From NAT127 sp041655035 (GTDB lineage: Bacteria > Pseudomonadota > Gammaproteobacteria > Pseudomonadales > Porticoccaceae): a DNA stretch of 33,390 nt. Every line of letters starts with the position of its first letter. Positions within the stretch are counted from its first letter, which is position 1. Positions 1-7,615 of this stretch are shown in pieces. The DNA lies in the NCBI GenBank assembly GCA_041655035.1, contig JBAZCN010000022.1:1-33390 (forward strand), written 5' to 3'. A model generated the notes under the pieces. The model did not search any database. It saw only the letters and a list, made by a program, of their open reading frames with translations, and had not been told where the DNA came from. The position numbers were made by a program, and so were the translations under genes.

Positions 1-177
1 CTGCTGTTCGCCTTGTTTTACAACGCACTGGGCGTGCCGGTGGCCGCCGGCGTTCTGTACCCGGTAACGGGTATCCTGTTGTCGCCCATGGTGGCGGCGC
101 TGGCGATGAGTTTCAGTTCGGCATCGGTGATTGCCAACGCCCTGCGTCTGCAGAAGCAGCGGCTGGCGCGCGACTGA
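1..177 (+). CDS. copA: Copper-translocating P-type ATPase, C-terminal fragment
   Basis: Only the last 58 codons are present; the frame is open from base 1 to a TGA at 175-177. The translation has the final two membrane helices of P1B-type ATPases. One contains LGVPVAAGVLYPVTG, and the other contains SPMVAALAMSFSSASVIANALRL, whose MSFSSxSVIxNALRL ending is typical of CopA-type Cu(I) exporters. Such proteins pump Cu(I) from the cytoplasm to the periplasm with ATP. The metal-binding, actuator, phosphorylation and nucleotide domains all lie outside the window, so copper specificity rests on this tail alone; another P1B metal cannot be excluded. The gene stops about 60 bases before an AT-rich Fur-like promoter and is probably not co-transcribed with the iron locus. 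Confidence 0.85.
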   Translation: MLFALFYNALGVPVAAGVLYPVTGILLSPMVAALAMSFSSASVIANALRLQKQRLARD

Positions 178-344
178 TCAGCGGCGTTCGGTGGACAGCC
201 CGCTGGCACAGGGGTGTTGGAGCATTTTTTATTATCAATAATAATTCTTATTTTCTTATTGATACCGAGTATTGTTTGAAATAAGATCCTCGCCTTCAGC
301 GGCCGCCGTCCTGGCCAGCCGCCTTGCTGGAGAGGAGGTTCACA
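178..344 (+). promoter_or_regulatory. Intergenic promoter region of the iron-locus operon
   Basis: This 167-base spacer between copA and the DUF4198 gene changes abruptly from GC-rich to AT-rich at about 226-265. That AT-rich part holds the Fur-like box and an 8-bp perfect inverted repeat, ATCAATAA (234-241) and TTATTGAT (256-263), separated by 14 bases. The ribosome-binding site GAGAGGAGG (330-338) decides the GTG start at 345. A TTG at 324 in the same frame would place this strong site inside the coding region and would spoil the signal peptide. Confidence 0.6.
237..252 (-). promoter_or_regulatory. Fur-like iron box upstream of the DUF4198 operon
   Basis: Read on the - strand the site is AATAAGAATTATTATT, which matches 12 of 16 positions of the inner part of the classical Fur box (AATGATAATCATTATC). 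It lies about 95 bases upstream of the GTG start at 345. A second, independent Fur-like site precedes the TonB receptor of the same locus, which strengthens the call. Assigning it to Fur is inference from similarity and context. Confidence 0.6.
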
Positions 345-1148
345 GTGATCAGTCAGCTCAGAGCCATAACGGTCGTCGCCGCAATCGCCGGGTCATTCAC
401 CACTATGGCCCAGGCCCATACGCCGTATCTCGCACCCACCAGCTTCGACCCACTGCACCAGGGCTGGGTGACCCTGGACGCGGCGTTTACCGAGCACTTT
501 TTCAAGCCGGAGGTGGTTTTCGACGACAGCGAATTTGCCGTTCTCGACACCTCCGGAAAATGGCGCAAGCCGCAGACGGTGCAACTGCTCAGGACCCGCG
601 CGGTGATCGAGCACCAACTGACCGACAAGGGCACCTATCGTTTCAGCACCGGGGTGCGCCACGGTGCGGTCTTCCGTCTCTATGAACTCGATGGGGAGCG
701 CAAGGGCACGCGCGACCCGCAAGAGGAATTGCCGGCGGGCGCAAAAATCCTTGACCATTTCCAGTCGGTCACCCTGGCGGAAACCTATATCACCCGGGGC
801 GCCCCGACCACCGCGGCGCTGCGCGCTCACGGCGAAGGCCTGGAACTGGTGGCGGTGACCCATCCCAACGATCTCTATGAAGGCGAGGTGTTTCGCGCCC
901 AGATTCTGTTCGCCGGGCAACCACTCGGCGACCAGGAGGTAGAGGTTTTCCCGGCCAATGCCGGCGCCGGACACGATGCCGCGGTACTCAAGGTGAAAAG
1001 CGACGGCGGCGGCTTTGTCGATCTCGCCACGCCGCGCGCGGGTGAATACCTGCTCCAGACCCGCTACCGCACGGATGCCCCGGCGGGCGCCGCGGCGCCC
1101 AGGTACAGCTACACCTATACCCTGGCGTTCGAGGTCGGCGAGCAGTGA
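345..1148 (+). CDS. DUF4198-family secreted protein
   Basis: The protein has 267 residues from a GTG start with a strong upstream GAGAGGAGG site. Residues 1-24 form a Sec signal peptide ending in AQA, so the mature protein would start HTPYLAP, with a histidine at its N-terminus. The rest looks like the beta-rich DUF4198 family: the early HxPYLxP, the central TAALRAHGEGLELVAVTHP and LYEGEVFRAQILFAGQPL, and the late GFVDLATPRAGEYLLQTRYR. Family members are periplasmic proteins often found beside TonB receptors and metal genes; their exact function is not established. Here it is the first gene of a probable Fur-controlled operon with the EF-hand lipoprotein and ApbE-DUF2271. A role in periplasmic iron handling is inference. 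The family call is fairly firm, the substrate unknown. Confidence 0.82.
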   Translation: MISQLRAITVVAAIAGSFTTMAQAHTPYLAPTSFDPLHQGWVTLDAAFTEHFFKPEVVFDDSEFAVLDTSGKWRKPQTVQLLRTRAVIEHQLTDKGTYRFSTGVRHGAVFRLYELDGERKGTRDPQEELPAGAKILDHFQSVTLAETYITRGAPTTAALRAHGEGLELVAVTHPNDLYEGEVFRAQILFAGQPLGDQEVEVFPANAGAGHDAAVLKVKSDGGGFVDLATPRAGEYLLQTRYRTDAPAGAAAPRYSYTYTLAFEVGEQ

Positions 1149-1217
1149 TCGCCAGGCGCCAGCCTTTCCGGCCTCCATTCACTCTAAATCATCCATTCGC
1201 AACAGGAAACTGAGCCC

Positions 1218-2219
1218 ATGAACCTCTTGATCAAAAGCGCATTGGCCTTGCCCCTGGTGATGCTCGCCGCGTGCCAGACCACTGACCAGGCAGCGGAGTC
1301 TTCTCCGGCCGCCACCCCCAACTCCCCGGCGGCGTCGGCCATGGTGGCCCATGGCACCGGAACCGAGGCGCGGCAGGGTTATATTCTCGAACACGATCAG
1401 GATGGCGATGGCCGTGTGTCGCAACAGGAGTTGGAGCAATTCCGTACCGCCCGCTTCCAGGGCGCCGACAGCGACGGCGATGGCCGCCTGAGCGAGCACG
1501 AGTACGTCGACGAGTACGCCGCCCGTCTCGACCGCCAACTCGCCAGCGAGCGCAAAGGCCACCTGGAGCAGACGGAAACGCGGTTCAAAGCCCTCGATAA
1601 AAATGCCGATGGCGTCGTCAGTCGCGACGAATACGACGCTTCGGGCGAGCGCGCTTTCGCGCACCTCGACAAGAGTGGTAGTGGGCGGATCGCCGCCGCC
1701 GACAGTCCCGGGAAAGCGTCGCGCTCACAGGGCGCCCTGGCCATGCCGACCACCCATACCATCGGCGGATTCATGGAGCTCTATGACGAGGATGCCGATG
1801 GCGTGGTGACGCGTGCGGAATTCGACCGCCTCCGCGATCGCGCTTTCGCCGAGACCGACGTGAACGGCGACGGTGTGCTCGATGCCGATGAATACCAGCA
1901 GGAATTCGCCGCCCGCCTCGATCGCCAGAGCGAAAGCGTCTACCAGCGGCAGATCAAGCAGGCCAAGGTGCGCTTTGGCGTGCTCGACAAGGACAAGGAC
2001 GGGGCTATCAGCCTCGCTGAATACATCGCGATCGGCCTGCGCGGCTTCTCTGCCTGGGATACCGATGGCGACGGCTTTGTCGGCGCGGGGGATCCGCTGC
2101 CGGCCAGTCGGGCCGGCGAAGGTCGGGATGGCGGAAAGCACGGGGCGGAACACGGCAAATCCGCGGCCGACAAGGCTGCGGGCGAGCCACATGGCGAACA
2201 CCGGCAGTCGCAGTACTGA
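1218..2219 (+). CDS. EF-hand lipoprotein with eight predicted loops
   Basis: The protein has 333 residues with an AGGAAA site upstream of ATG 1218. A lipoprotein signal ends at LAAC (Cys19), so it should be lipid-anchored in the inner or outer membrane facing the periplasm. Eight EF-hand-type loops start at about residues 60, 84, 127, 151, 190, 214, 257 and 281. Examples are DQDGDGRVSQQE, DSDGDGRLSEHE, DKNADGVVSRDE, DVNGDGVLDADE and DKDKDGAISLAE. Loops 4 and 8 (DKSGSGRI, DTDGDGFV) lack the final glutamate. The two halves repeat each other, including the linker EYAARLDRQ / EFAARLDRQ, so the gene arose by duplication of a four-loop module. The tail after residue 300 is low in complexity and contains several histidines. 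Calcium binding is expected from the loops. Its role in an iron operon is unknown; calcium-dependent assembly or metal buffering are possibilities. Confidence 0.85.
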   Translation: MNLLIKSALALPLVMLAACQTTDQAAESSPAATPNSPAASAMVAHGTGTEARQGYILEHDQDGDGRVSQQELEQFRTARFQGADSDGDGRLSEHEYVDEYAARLDRQLASERKGHLEQTETRFKALDKNADGVVSRDEYDASGERAFAHLDKSGSGRIAAADSPGKASRSQGALAMPTTHTIGGFMELYDEDADGVVTRAEFDRLRDRAFAETDVNGDGVLDADEYQQEFAARLDRQSESVYQRQIKQAKVRFGVLDKDKDGAISLAEYIAIGLRGFSAWDTDGDGFVGAGDPLPASRAGEGRDGGKHGAEHGKSAADKAAGEPHGEHRQSQY

Positions 2220-2228
2220 GCGGCGGCC

Positions 2229-3728
2229 ATGCACAGACGCTTTGCATCTCGGCTCGGACATGCCTTGGGAAGGCTTGCGGTGTTGTGCCTGGCCTGCGCT
2301 GCCCAGGCACTGTGGAGCAATGAGTACAGCGAGCAGCGGGACGATGTTCTCGGCACGACATTCTCCGTGACCCTGGTAGGCCTGGCGGATGCCCGGGCGC
2401 AGCAGGTGAGCGCCGCGATCCTCGCGGAAATCGCCCGCCTCGAGAACGTCTTCAGCACTTACCGGGACGACAGCGAGCTGTCCCGGCTCAATCGCAACAA
2501 GGGCGCCGGGCAGTTGTCCCCGGAACTTGCCAGCGTCTTGTCGCTGTGTGAAGAGTGGCGGGAAAAAACTGCCAACGGGTTCAGTTGCCGGCTCGGCGGC
2601 ATCACCGCCCTGTGGCGCAAAAGCGCCGAAGCGGGTGACGAGGTGCCCGATCGCACCGCGTTGCGCAAGGTCGCGCGGCAGGTGGCCGCCGCCCCCTGGG
2701 AGCTGTCCGCGGGCGGCATGACCCTGCACGACATGGAGCTTGATCCCAGCGGCCTGGCCAAGGGTTTCATCATCGACCAGGCGCTGGCGAGGGCCCGGGC
2801 CCTGGCTCCCGAGGCGACCGGGATCAAGATCGACATCGGTGGCGATGGCGTCTATTGGGGGGCGAACGACAGTGGCCAACCGTGGCGGGTGGCCATCGCC
2901 GAGCCTCGCCACAGCGCTGACAACGACCGCTATCGCGACGGGCGTGGCGATATCCTGGCGCTCGATTCCCGCGCCGTCGCCTTCAGTGGCCACAGCCGGC
3001 GCCACTGGCAGATCGCCAGCCACCGGTTCAGCCATATCCTCAATCCTGAGGATGGCTGGCCGGTCACCGCCTCGGTGTCGGCAGTGGTGGTGGCGAAAGA
3101 TGTGGTGACCGCCGACGCCCTGGCCACGGCGTTGACGGTGATGCCTATTGCTGCGGGTGTCGAGCTTGTCGATCGCCTGCCGGACGTCGAGGCGATGATC
3201 ATGACCGAGAGTGGCAAGACCTTTGCCTCCGGGGGCTGGTACTCCCTGTTGATTCCCGATGACCGGCACCCGCCGCTGTGGGATGACACCATGCACTTCC
3301 TGGTGGAATACCAGGTGCCCGCCCACAACGTGGCTGAGTATCGCCGCCCCTACGCCGCGCTGTGGATTACCGATGGCGACAAGCACCTGGTGCGTCAACT
3401 GGTGGTTCACGGCGATAGCCTGCGCTGGTTGCGGGAAGTCCCGTTGTGGTGGCGCCGCCACGGTCGTCATGACGAGTCGGCCATCGACGGTCTGGCGCGG
3501 GCGACACCGGCGCCGGGGCAGCACATGGTGGTCTGGGACGGCCGCGATGACCGCGGTCGCAAAGTCCCCGAGGGGAATTATGTCCTGCACCTGGAAGCCG
3601 CCCGCGAACACGGTGGCCGCGAACTGGTGACGGTGCCTTTTATGCTGAACGGCGAGGCGTTCGAACGCCAGGTGCAAGGCGAAAAGGAGCTCGGTCGGGT
3701 CAGGGTGAGTTTCAGTCCGTCCTCCTGA
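2229..3728 (+). CDS. Secreted FAD:protein FMN transferase (ApbE) fused to DUF2271
   Basis: The 499-residue protein starts 9 bases after the EF-hand gene stops. Residues 1-27 form a signal peptide ending in AQA. Residues 37-340 are an ApbE domain: LGTTFSVTLVG, the FSTYRDDSELSRLNR block, DPSGLAKGFIID (usual GxxAKGxxxD), IDIGGDGVYWG, SHILNPEDGWPV and the metal-site segment DVVTADALATALTVM. Residues about 350-497 are DUF2271, with WDGRDDRGRKVPEGNYVLHLEAAREHG-type features. ApbE enzymes move FMN from FAD onto Ser/Thr of target proteins in the periplasm. DUF2271 proteins are found beside TonB receptors and PepSY reductases. The fusion suggests flavinylation tied to a periplasmic redox step in iron uptake, which is inference. 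No clear acceptor motif of the (S/T)GA(S/T) type was found in the neighbouring secreted proteins. Confidence 0.85.
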   Translation: MHRRFASRLGHALGRLAVLCLACAAQALWSNEYSEQRDDVLGTTFSVTLVGLADARAQQVSAAILAEIARLENVFSTYRDDSELSRLNRNKGAGQLSPELASVLSLCEEWREKTANGFSCRLGGITALWRKSAEAGDEVPDRTALRKVARQVAAAPWELSAGGMTLHDMELDPSGLAKGFIIDQALARARALAPEATGIKIDIGGDGVYWGANDSGQPWRVAIAEPRHSADNDRYRDGRGDILALDSRAVAFSGHSRRHWQIASHRFSHILNPEDGWPVTASVSAVVVAKDVVTADALATALTVMPIAAGVELVDRLPDVEAMIMTESGKTFASGGWYSLLIPDDRHPPLWDDTMHFLVEYQVPAHNVAEYRRPYAALWITDGDKHLVRQLVVHGDSLRWLREVPLWWRRHGRHDESAIDGLARATPAPGQHMVVWDGRDDRGRKVPEGNYVLHLEAAREHGGRELVTVPFMLNGEAFERQVQGEKELGRVRVSFSPSS

Positions 3729-3772
3729 GCGGTAACCGGGTCCCGGCAACCGGCGGATCACTGTCGATAGAT

Positions 3773-3820
3773 CGGTTCAACCCCTGCGCAGAGAGTCGGA
3801 GAGGGTACCGGTTTTTTTAT
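3773..3820 (+). terminator. Probable intrinsic terminator after the ApbE-DUF2271 gene
   Basis: CGGT (3773-3776) and ACCC (3780-3783) can pair with GGGT (3803-3806) and ACCG (3807-3810). This leaves a small bulge and a loop of about 19 bases, and seven T residues follow at 3812-3818. The stem is imperfect and the loop large, so the call is moderate. It would separate the three-gene operon from the TonB receptor gene. Confidence 0.45.
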
Positions 3821-3827
3821 TTTTATA

Positions 3828-3843
3828 GTAATAAATCTCATTA
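3828..3843 (-). promoter_or_regulatory. Fur-like iron box upstream of the TonB receptor
   Basis: On the - strand the site reads TAATGAGATTTATTAC; 11 of the 15 bases from AATGAG onward match the classical Fur box. It lies 50 bases upstream of the receptor ATG in an AT-rich island (3812-3867) that contrasts with the GC-rich genes on both sides. The same promoter also has TTATCAATAA at 3853-3862, a 10-mer shared exactly with 232-241 in the other promoter of the locus. Confidence 0.55.
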
Positions 3844-3892
3844 GCTTTAGCGTTATCAATAAATTTGTTCTGATCGGAGAGGGAGAATTGTC

Positions 3893-6247
3893 ATGAATAG
3901 CAAATGCTACAACTTTCGCGCGTTATCATTCGCGCTCCTGGTAACGACTGCCGCCAGTGGCGCCGTCGCGCAAACCGAAGCGGCGGCGCAGGTGGTGCTG
4001 CCGAAGAGATCGGTGACATCGACGGTGATGGAATCGACCACCGAGAATACCCAGGTCGTCGACAGCCGGCAAATGGAAGACGACCAGGTGCGCAACCTCG
4101 ACGACCTGGTGCGCTATATCCCCGGCGTGGATGTGGACAACATCGGGCGTTTCGGCAGTAGTGGTTTCAACATTCGCGGCATGGATGGCGACCGGGTGGC
4201 GATCACCGTCGATGGTCTCAGTCTCGGCGAGACCCTCAATCCCCCGACGTACACGGCCTATGATTTTTTCAACAGCGGCCGCGGCGGCATCGACATCGAC
4301 TCGATGAAGGCCGTCGAGATCATCAAGGGCGCGGACTCGATCACTGCCGGCAGTGGCGCCCTGGGTGGCGCGGTGGTGTTTGTCACCAAGGACCCGGCGG
4401 ATTACCTCGACGCCACGGGTAACGACACCCATGTCGGCGTCAAGACCGGTTATGCCAGCGGCAATGAAGAGTTCATGGCGACGGCGACCCTGGCGAACCG
4501 CACTGGAGCGCTGGAAACCATGCTGCTCTACACCGCGCGCCAGGGCCACGAGACCGAATCCTACTATTCCGGCTCGCGGCCAAATATCCCTGGCACCGCC
4601 CGGGAGATTCCCGATCCTCTGGACTATGACAATGACAACCTGCTGTTCAAGCTGCACTACCACCTCGACGACAACCACCGGCTCGGTCTGGTCGCGGAGC
4701 GTTACGAGTCGCAATCGGAGCTGGATAACCAGACTCGCCTCAACGCCTCCTACCTGACCCGCACCTCCGACGACCGGGTCGAGCGCGAACGCTACGGCGT
4801 CAACTATCTGTGGAAAGCCGGCAACGCCCTGTTCGACGAGCTCGATTGGCGCTATGACTACCAGAAGTCCTACACCCTGGGCCATACCCGGATGACCATC
4901 CCCAACGGCTGCCCGGCCGGCGCCAGTTCGCCGGCGCTGGAGCCCTGCCTGCGCACGGAAAACCGCGACTACGAACAGGAGCTGCACAAAACGGTGCTGC
5001 ACCTGGACAAGAAAGTCGCCGGCCACCGTCTCGGCTACGGCATCAGCTGGGAAGAGAAAAGTGTCGACTACGCCGATGTCAAAACCCGCTTTGTCGGCAC
5101 CACCTCGGAAATCGGCGTCGGCTGGCCGCAGTATGGCACCGATTTCGTGCCGCAAACGGACGTGCGCGCCTGGAGTGTCTACGCCCGGGACCAGGTCAGC
5201 CTGGTGGACGACCGCCTGCTGCTCAACGCCGGCGTGCGCTTTGATCGCTACGAATACTCCCCGTCCCTCGACAACGCCAATTACGGCGACAGTTCCGGTA
5301 CTGTCGACGACGTGAGCTTTTCCTCGCCGTCCTGGCAACTGGGAGCGAGCTGGAACCTGACGCCCCACCACGTGCTGTGGGCGCAGACCGGCGCGGGCTT
5401 TCGCGCGCCGACGGTGGAAAACATGTATCTCTCCCCCTCCACCTCCATCGCCACCGAAGTCGCCAGCGGCCAGCAGGTCGACCTGTGGAACACCGTGTCC
5501 AATCCGGATCTGGAAGCGGAAGAAAGTTTCAACGTAGAGGCCGGCTATCGCTGGCAGGGTGAGCGTCATCTGCTGGGCATTTCCGTTTACCGCAACGAAT
5601 ACCGCAATTTCATCGACTATGCGACTTTCATTCGCAATCCCGGTGTGGAGTATCAGACCTGTAGCGCCGGCGGCGCCCCCTGCACCAGCGTCTTCGGGGA
5701 TGCCTACGATATGCTCGACAACATCGGCAAGGCCACGGTGGAAGGCGTCGAGCTGGAAGGCCGCTGGCTGTTCGCCAGCAACTGGAGCCTGCGCCTGGCC
5801 TACTCCTGGAACGAAGGCGAGGAAAAGGACGGCACGCCACTACAAAGCATCGTGCCCGCCTCGGGGGTGCTCGGACTCGCCTACACCGCGCCGACTGATC
5901 GCTGGTCGGTGGAGGCCCGCGCGCTGTATTCCGAGGGCAAGGATCTCGGCGACGCGACCCGGGTCGATGCCGCCACCTTCACCCAGATCCCCATCGCCTA
6001 TTTCGAGGGCGACAACGATTACACCGTGGTCGATCTCCAGGCGCGCTACGACGTCACCGCGAATCTGCGCCTCAATATCGGGGTCTACAACCTGTTCGAC
6101 GAAGAATACATCCGCTGGCAGCGCATCCGCTTCGTCGATCAGGGTTCCGCCGCCGGCGGCGCCCGCGGCGGGGTCAGCGGCGACGGCATCCATCGCTTCA
6201 CCGAGCCGGGGCGCAATTACCGCCTGACCCTGGCGTACAACTTCTGA
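3893..6247 (+). CDS. TonB-dependent outer-membrane receptor, heme/transferrin-receptor-like
   Basis: The receptor has 784 residues, with a GGAGAGGGAG site before ATG 3893. A signal peptide ends at AVA (24-26). The plug domain follows (about 45-165): QVRNLDDLVRYIPGV, FNIRGMDGDRVAITVDGL and the DSMKAVEIIKGADS...GSGALGGAVVF block found in the hemoglobin/transferrin/lactoferrin receptor group. The rest is a 22-strand-type barrel with FRAP at 503-506, NPDL at 537-540, YNLFDEEYIRW near the end and a terminal Phe for outer-membrane insertion. Such receptors import iron compounds using TonB-ExbBD energy. The 30 residues between FRAP and NPDL contain no histidine, although the heme-binding His of known heme receptors sits there. 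The ligand is therefore open: heme protein, siderophore or other iron chelate. A Fur-like box lies upstream and terminators lie on both sides, so it is probably a single-gene unit. Confidence 0.9.
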   Translation: MNSKCYNFRALSFALLVTTAASGAVAQTEAAAQVVLPKRSVTSTVMESTTENTQVVDSRQMEDDQVRNLDDLVRYIPGVDVDNIGRFGSSGFNIRGMDGDRVAITVDGLSLGETLNPPTYTAYDFFNSGRGGIDIDSMKAVEIIKGADSITAGSGALGGAVVFVTKDPADYLDATGNDTHVGVKTGYASGNEEFMATATLANRTGALETMLLYTARQGHETESYYSGSRPNIPGTAREIPDPLDYDNDNLLFKLHYHLDDNHRLGLVAERYESQSELDNQTRLNASYLTRTSDDRVERERYGVNYLWKAGNALFDELDWRYDYQKSYTLGHTRMTIPNGCPAGASSPALEPCLRTENRDYEQELHKTVLHLDKKVAGHRLGYGISWEEKSVDYADVKTRFVGTTSEIGVGWPQYGTDFVPQTDVRAWSVYARDQVSLVDDRLLLNAGVRFDRYEYSPSLDNANYGDSSGTVDDVSFSSPSWQLGASWNLTPHHVLWAQTGAGFRAPTVENMYLSPSTSIATEVASGQQVDLWNTVSNPDLEAEESFNVEAGYRWQGERHLLGISVYRNEYRNFIDYATFIRNPGVEYQTCSAGGAPCTSVFGDAYDMLDNIGKATVEGVELEGRWLFASNWSLRLAYSWNEGEEKDGTPLQSIVPASGVLGLAYTAPTDRWSVEARALYSEGKDLGDATRVDAATFTQIPIAYFEGDNDYTVVDLQARYDVTANLRLNIGVYNLFDEEYIRWQRIRFVDQGSAAGGARGGVSGDGIHRFTEPGRNYRLTLAYNF

Positions 6248-6269
6248 TTTCTCGGCCCCCCACCGCTTG

Positions 6270-6290
6270 AGGCCCGCAAGGGCCTTTTTT
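6270..6290 (+). terminator. Intrinsic terminator after the TonB receptor
   Basis: AGGCCC (6270-6275), a GCAA tetraloop (6276-6279) and GGGCCT (6280-6285) form a perfect stem. It runs into a T tract (6285-6290). It lies 23 bases after the receptor stop codon and should separate the receptor from the MFS gene. Confidence 0.88.
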
Positions 6291-6390
6291 ATTGGTTTTG
6301 TCCGGCTTGCTGATTTATCCGCGCACGGCGGTCTCGCCGGTGGGAGTACAATGCTGGCTTTGCCGTCATTGCCAGAGAACAAGAAATTCC

Positions 6391-7566
6391 GTGAGCAAAC
6401 CCCTTATCCTGAAAATCACCGTGCTGCTGATCTCCACCCTCACCATCATGGCCGGCACGCCGGTTTCCCCGGTGTTGCCGAAAATCGCCGTGGGCTTTGC
6501 CGGCGAAGCCAATGCCGAGCTGCTGTCGAGGCTGGTGCTGACCATGCCGGCGCTGTTCACCGTCTTCGGCGCGCCCCTGGCGGGGATCATTGCCGACCGC
6601 TATGGACGCAAGCCGCTGGCGCTGGCATCCCTGGCACTGTATGCGGTGGCGGGAACTTCGGGTTTTTTTGCCGACACCCTCCAGCAGATACTGCTCGGCC
6701 GGGCGCTGCTCGGGCTCGCGGTGGGCGGCTGCACCACCTCTGCCATGGCACTGATCACCGACTATTATCAGGGCGACGAGCGGGTTCGGCTGCTGGGTAT
6801 CCAGGGAGCGTGCATCACCGGCGGCGGGGTACTGTTCATCGGCCTGGGCGGTTTTCTGGCCGAGCTGGGCTGGCGCTTTCCGTTTCTGCTCTACCTCGCC
6901 GGGGCCTTGGTGCTGGGTCTGGCGGCGCTGGTACTCCATGAGCCGGAGCGCCCGGCCCAGACCCTCGAGGAGAAGGCCGGCAATGGCCTGCCGTTCGGTT
7001 TCCTGGCGGTCATATACGGCATCGCGCTGGTCGGCAACACCTGTTTTTTCACGGTGCCGGTACAGATGCCTTTCTACCTGCAGGGGGATTTTGCCGTCGG
7101 TGGCATCGGCACCGGGCTGATCCTGGCGCTGGCGACCCTGTTTGCCTCGGCCACCGGCTTCCAGTACGGGCGCATTCGGCACCGGCTGTCCTACGGGGGG
7201 ATTCTCACCCTGATGTTCGCCCTGATGGGTTGCAGTTACCTGGTGGTGGGCTTCGCCACCACGCTGTGGGTGCTGGTCGCCGGGTTGTGCCTGTCGGGGG
7301 TCGCCGCCGGGATGCTGTTTCCCTGCGTCAACAACTGGGTGTCGGACATCACCAGCCGCCACAACCGGGGCCGGGCATTCGGGGTGGTTGGCACCTCCCT
7401 GTACCTCGGCCAGTTCATCGCGCCGGTCGTCACTGCGCCGCTGATCGCCCGCTTTCCCTACGGCCCCTTTTTCGCGATGCTGGGCGCCTTTCTGCTGGTG
7501 ATGGCGGTGACGGTGAGGCTGGCGGCGGGCGCACTGGACCGCCACACCCGGCGGCTGGCGACCTGA
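6391..7566 (+). CDS. MFS transporter
   Basis: The 391-residue protein has about 12 hydrophobic segments. The loop after the second contains the MFS signature GIIADRYGRKPL, and a second loop motif, RHNRGRAFGVVGTSLYLGQ, lies in the C-terminal half. I chose GTG 6391 (SKPLILKITVLL) because the sequence upstream, including CWLCRHCQRTRNS, does not look like a transporter N-terminus and would cover the promoter area; its ribosome-binding site is weak. MFS proteins move small solutes across the inner membrane with the proton gradient. Its place after a Fur-linked receptor allows a siderophore or other iron-ligand role, but a strong terminator lies between and no Fur-like box was seen before it. Generic drug export is equally possible. 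Confidence 0.82.
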   Translation: MSKPLILKITVLLISTLTIMAGTPVSPVLPKIAVGFAGEANAELLSRLVLTMPALFTVFGAPLAGIIADRYGRKPLALASLALYAVAGTSGFFADTLQQILLGRALLGLAVGGCTTSAMALITDYYQGDERVRLLGIQGACITGGGVLFIGLGGFLAELGWRFPFLLYLAGALVLGLAALVLHEPERPAQTLEEKAGNGLPFGFLAVIYGIALVGNTCFFTVPVQMPFYLQGDFAVGGIGTGLILALATLFASATGFQYGRIRHRLSYGGILTLMFALMGCSYLVVGFATTLWVLVAGLCLSGVAAGMLFPCVNNWVSDITSRHNRGRAFGVVGTSLYLGQFIAPVVTAPLIARFPYGPFFAMLGAFLLVMAVTVRLAAGALDRHTRRLAT

Positions 7567-7569
7567 CCG

Positions 7570-7598
7570 ATCCGGGCCCCTTTAGGTAGGGGCCGGAT
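7570..7598. terminator. Hairpin between the convergent MFS and RND genes
   Basis: ATCCGGGCCCC and GGGGCCGGAT pair almost completely, with one bulged G and an 8-base loop. The hairpin sits in the 49-base gap between two genes that end towards each other. There is no T tract on either strand, so its role as a two-way terminator is inferred from position and stem strength. Confidence 0.5.
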
Positions 7599-7615
7599 TC
7601 GGTTCTGCGACAGAC

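Noticed and set aside
178..236. Intrinsic terminator after copA using the T run at 225-230
   Set aside because: AGCGG/CCGCT gives a stem, but the T run is more than 20 bases downstream of it, so it does not fit a standard terminator.
1725..3761. 678-codon open frame on the - strand opposite the EF-hand and ApbE genes
   Set aside because: It covers two genes with recognisable domains, has no ribosome-binding site or family motif, and is explained by third-position GC bias.
3926..5569. 547-codon open frame on the - strand opposite the TonB receptor
   Set aside because: The receptor on the + strand has a complete set of motifs. The antisense translation is Val/Gly/His-rich and unlike any protein family I know.
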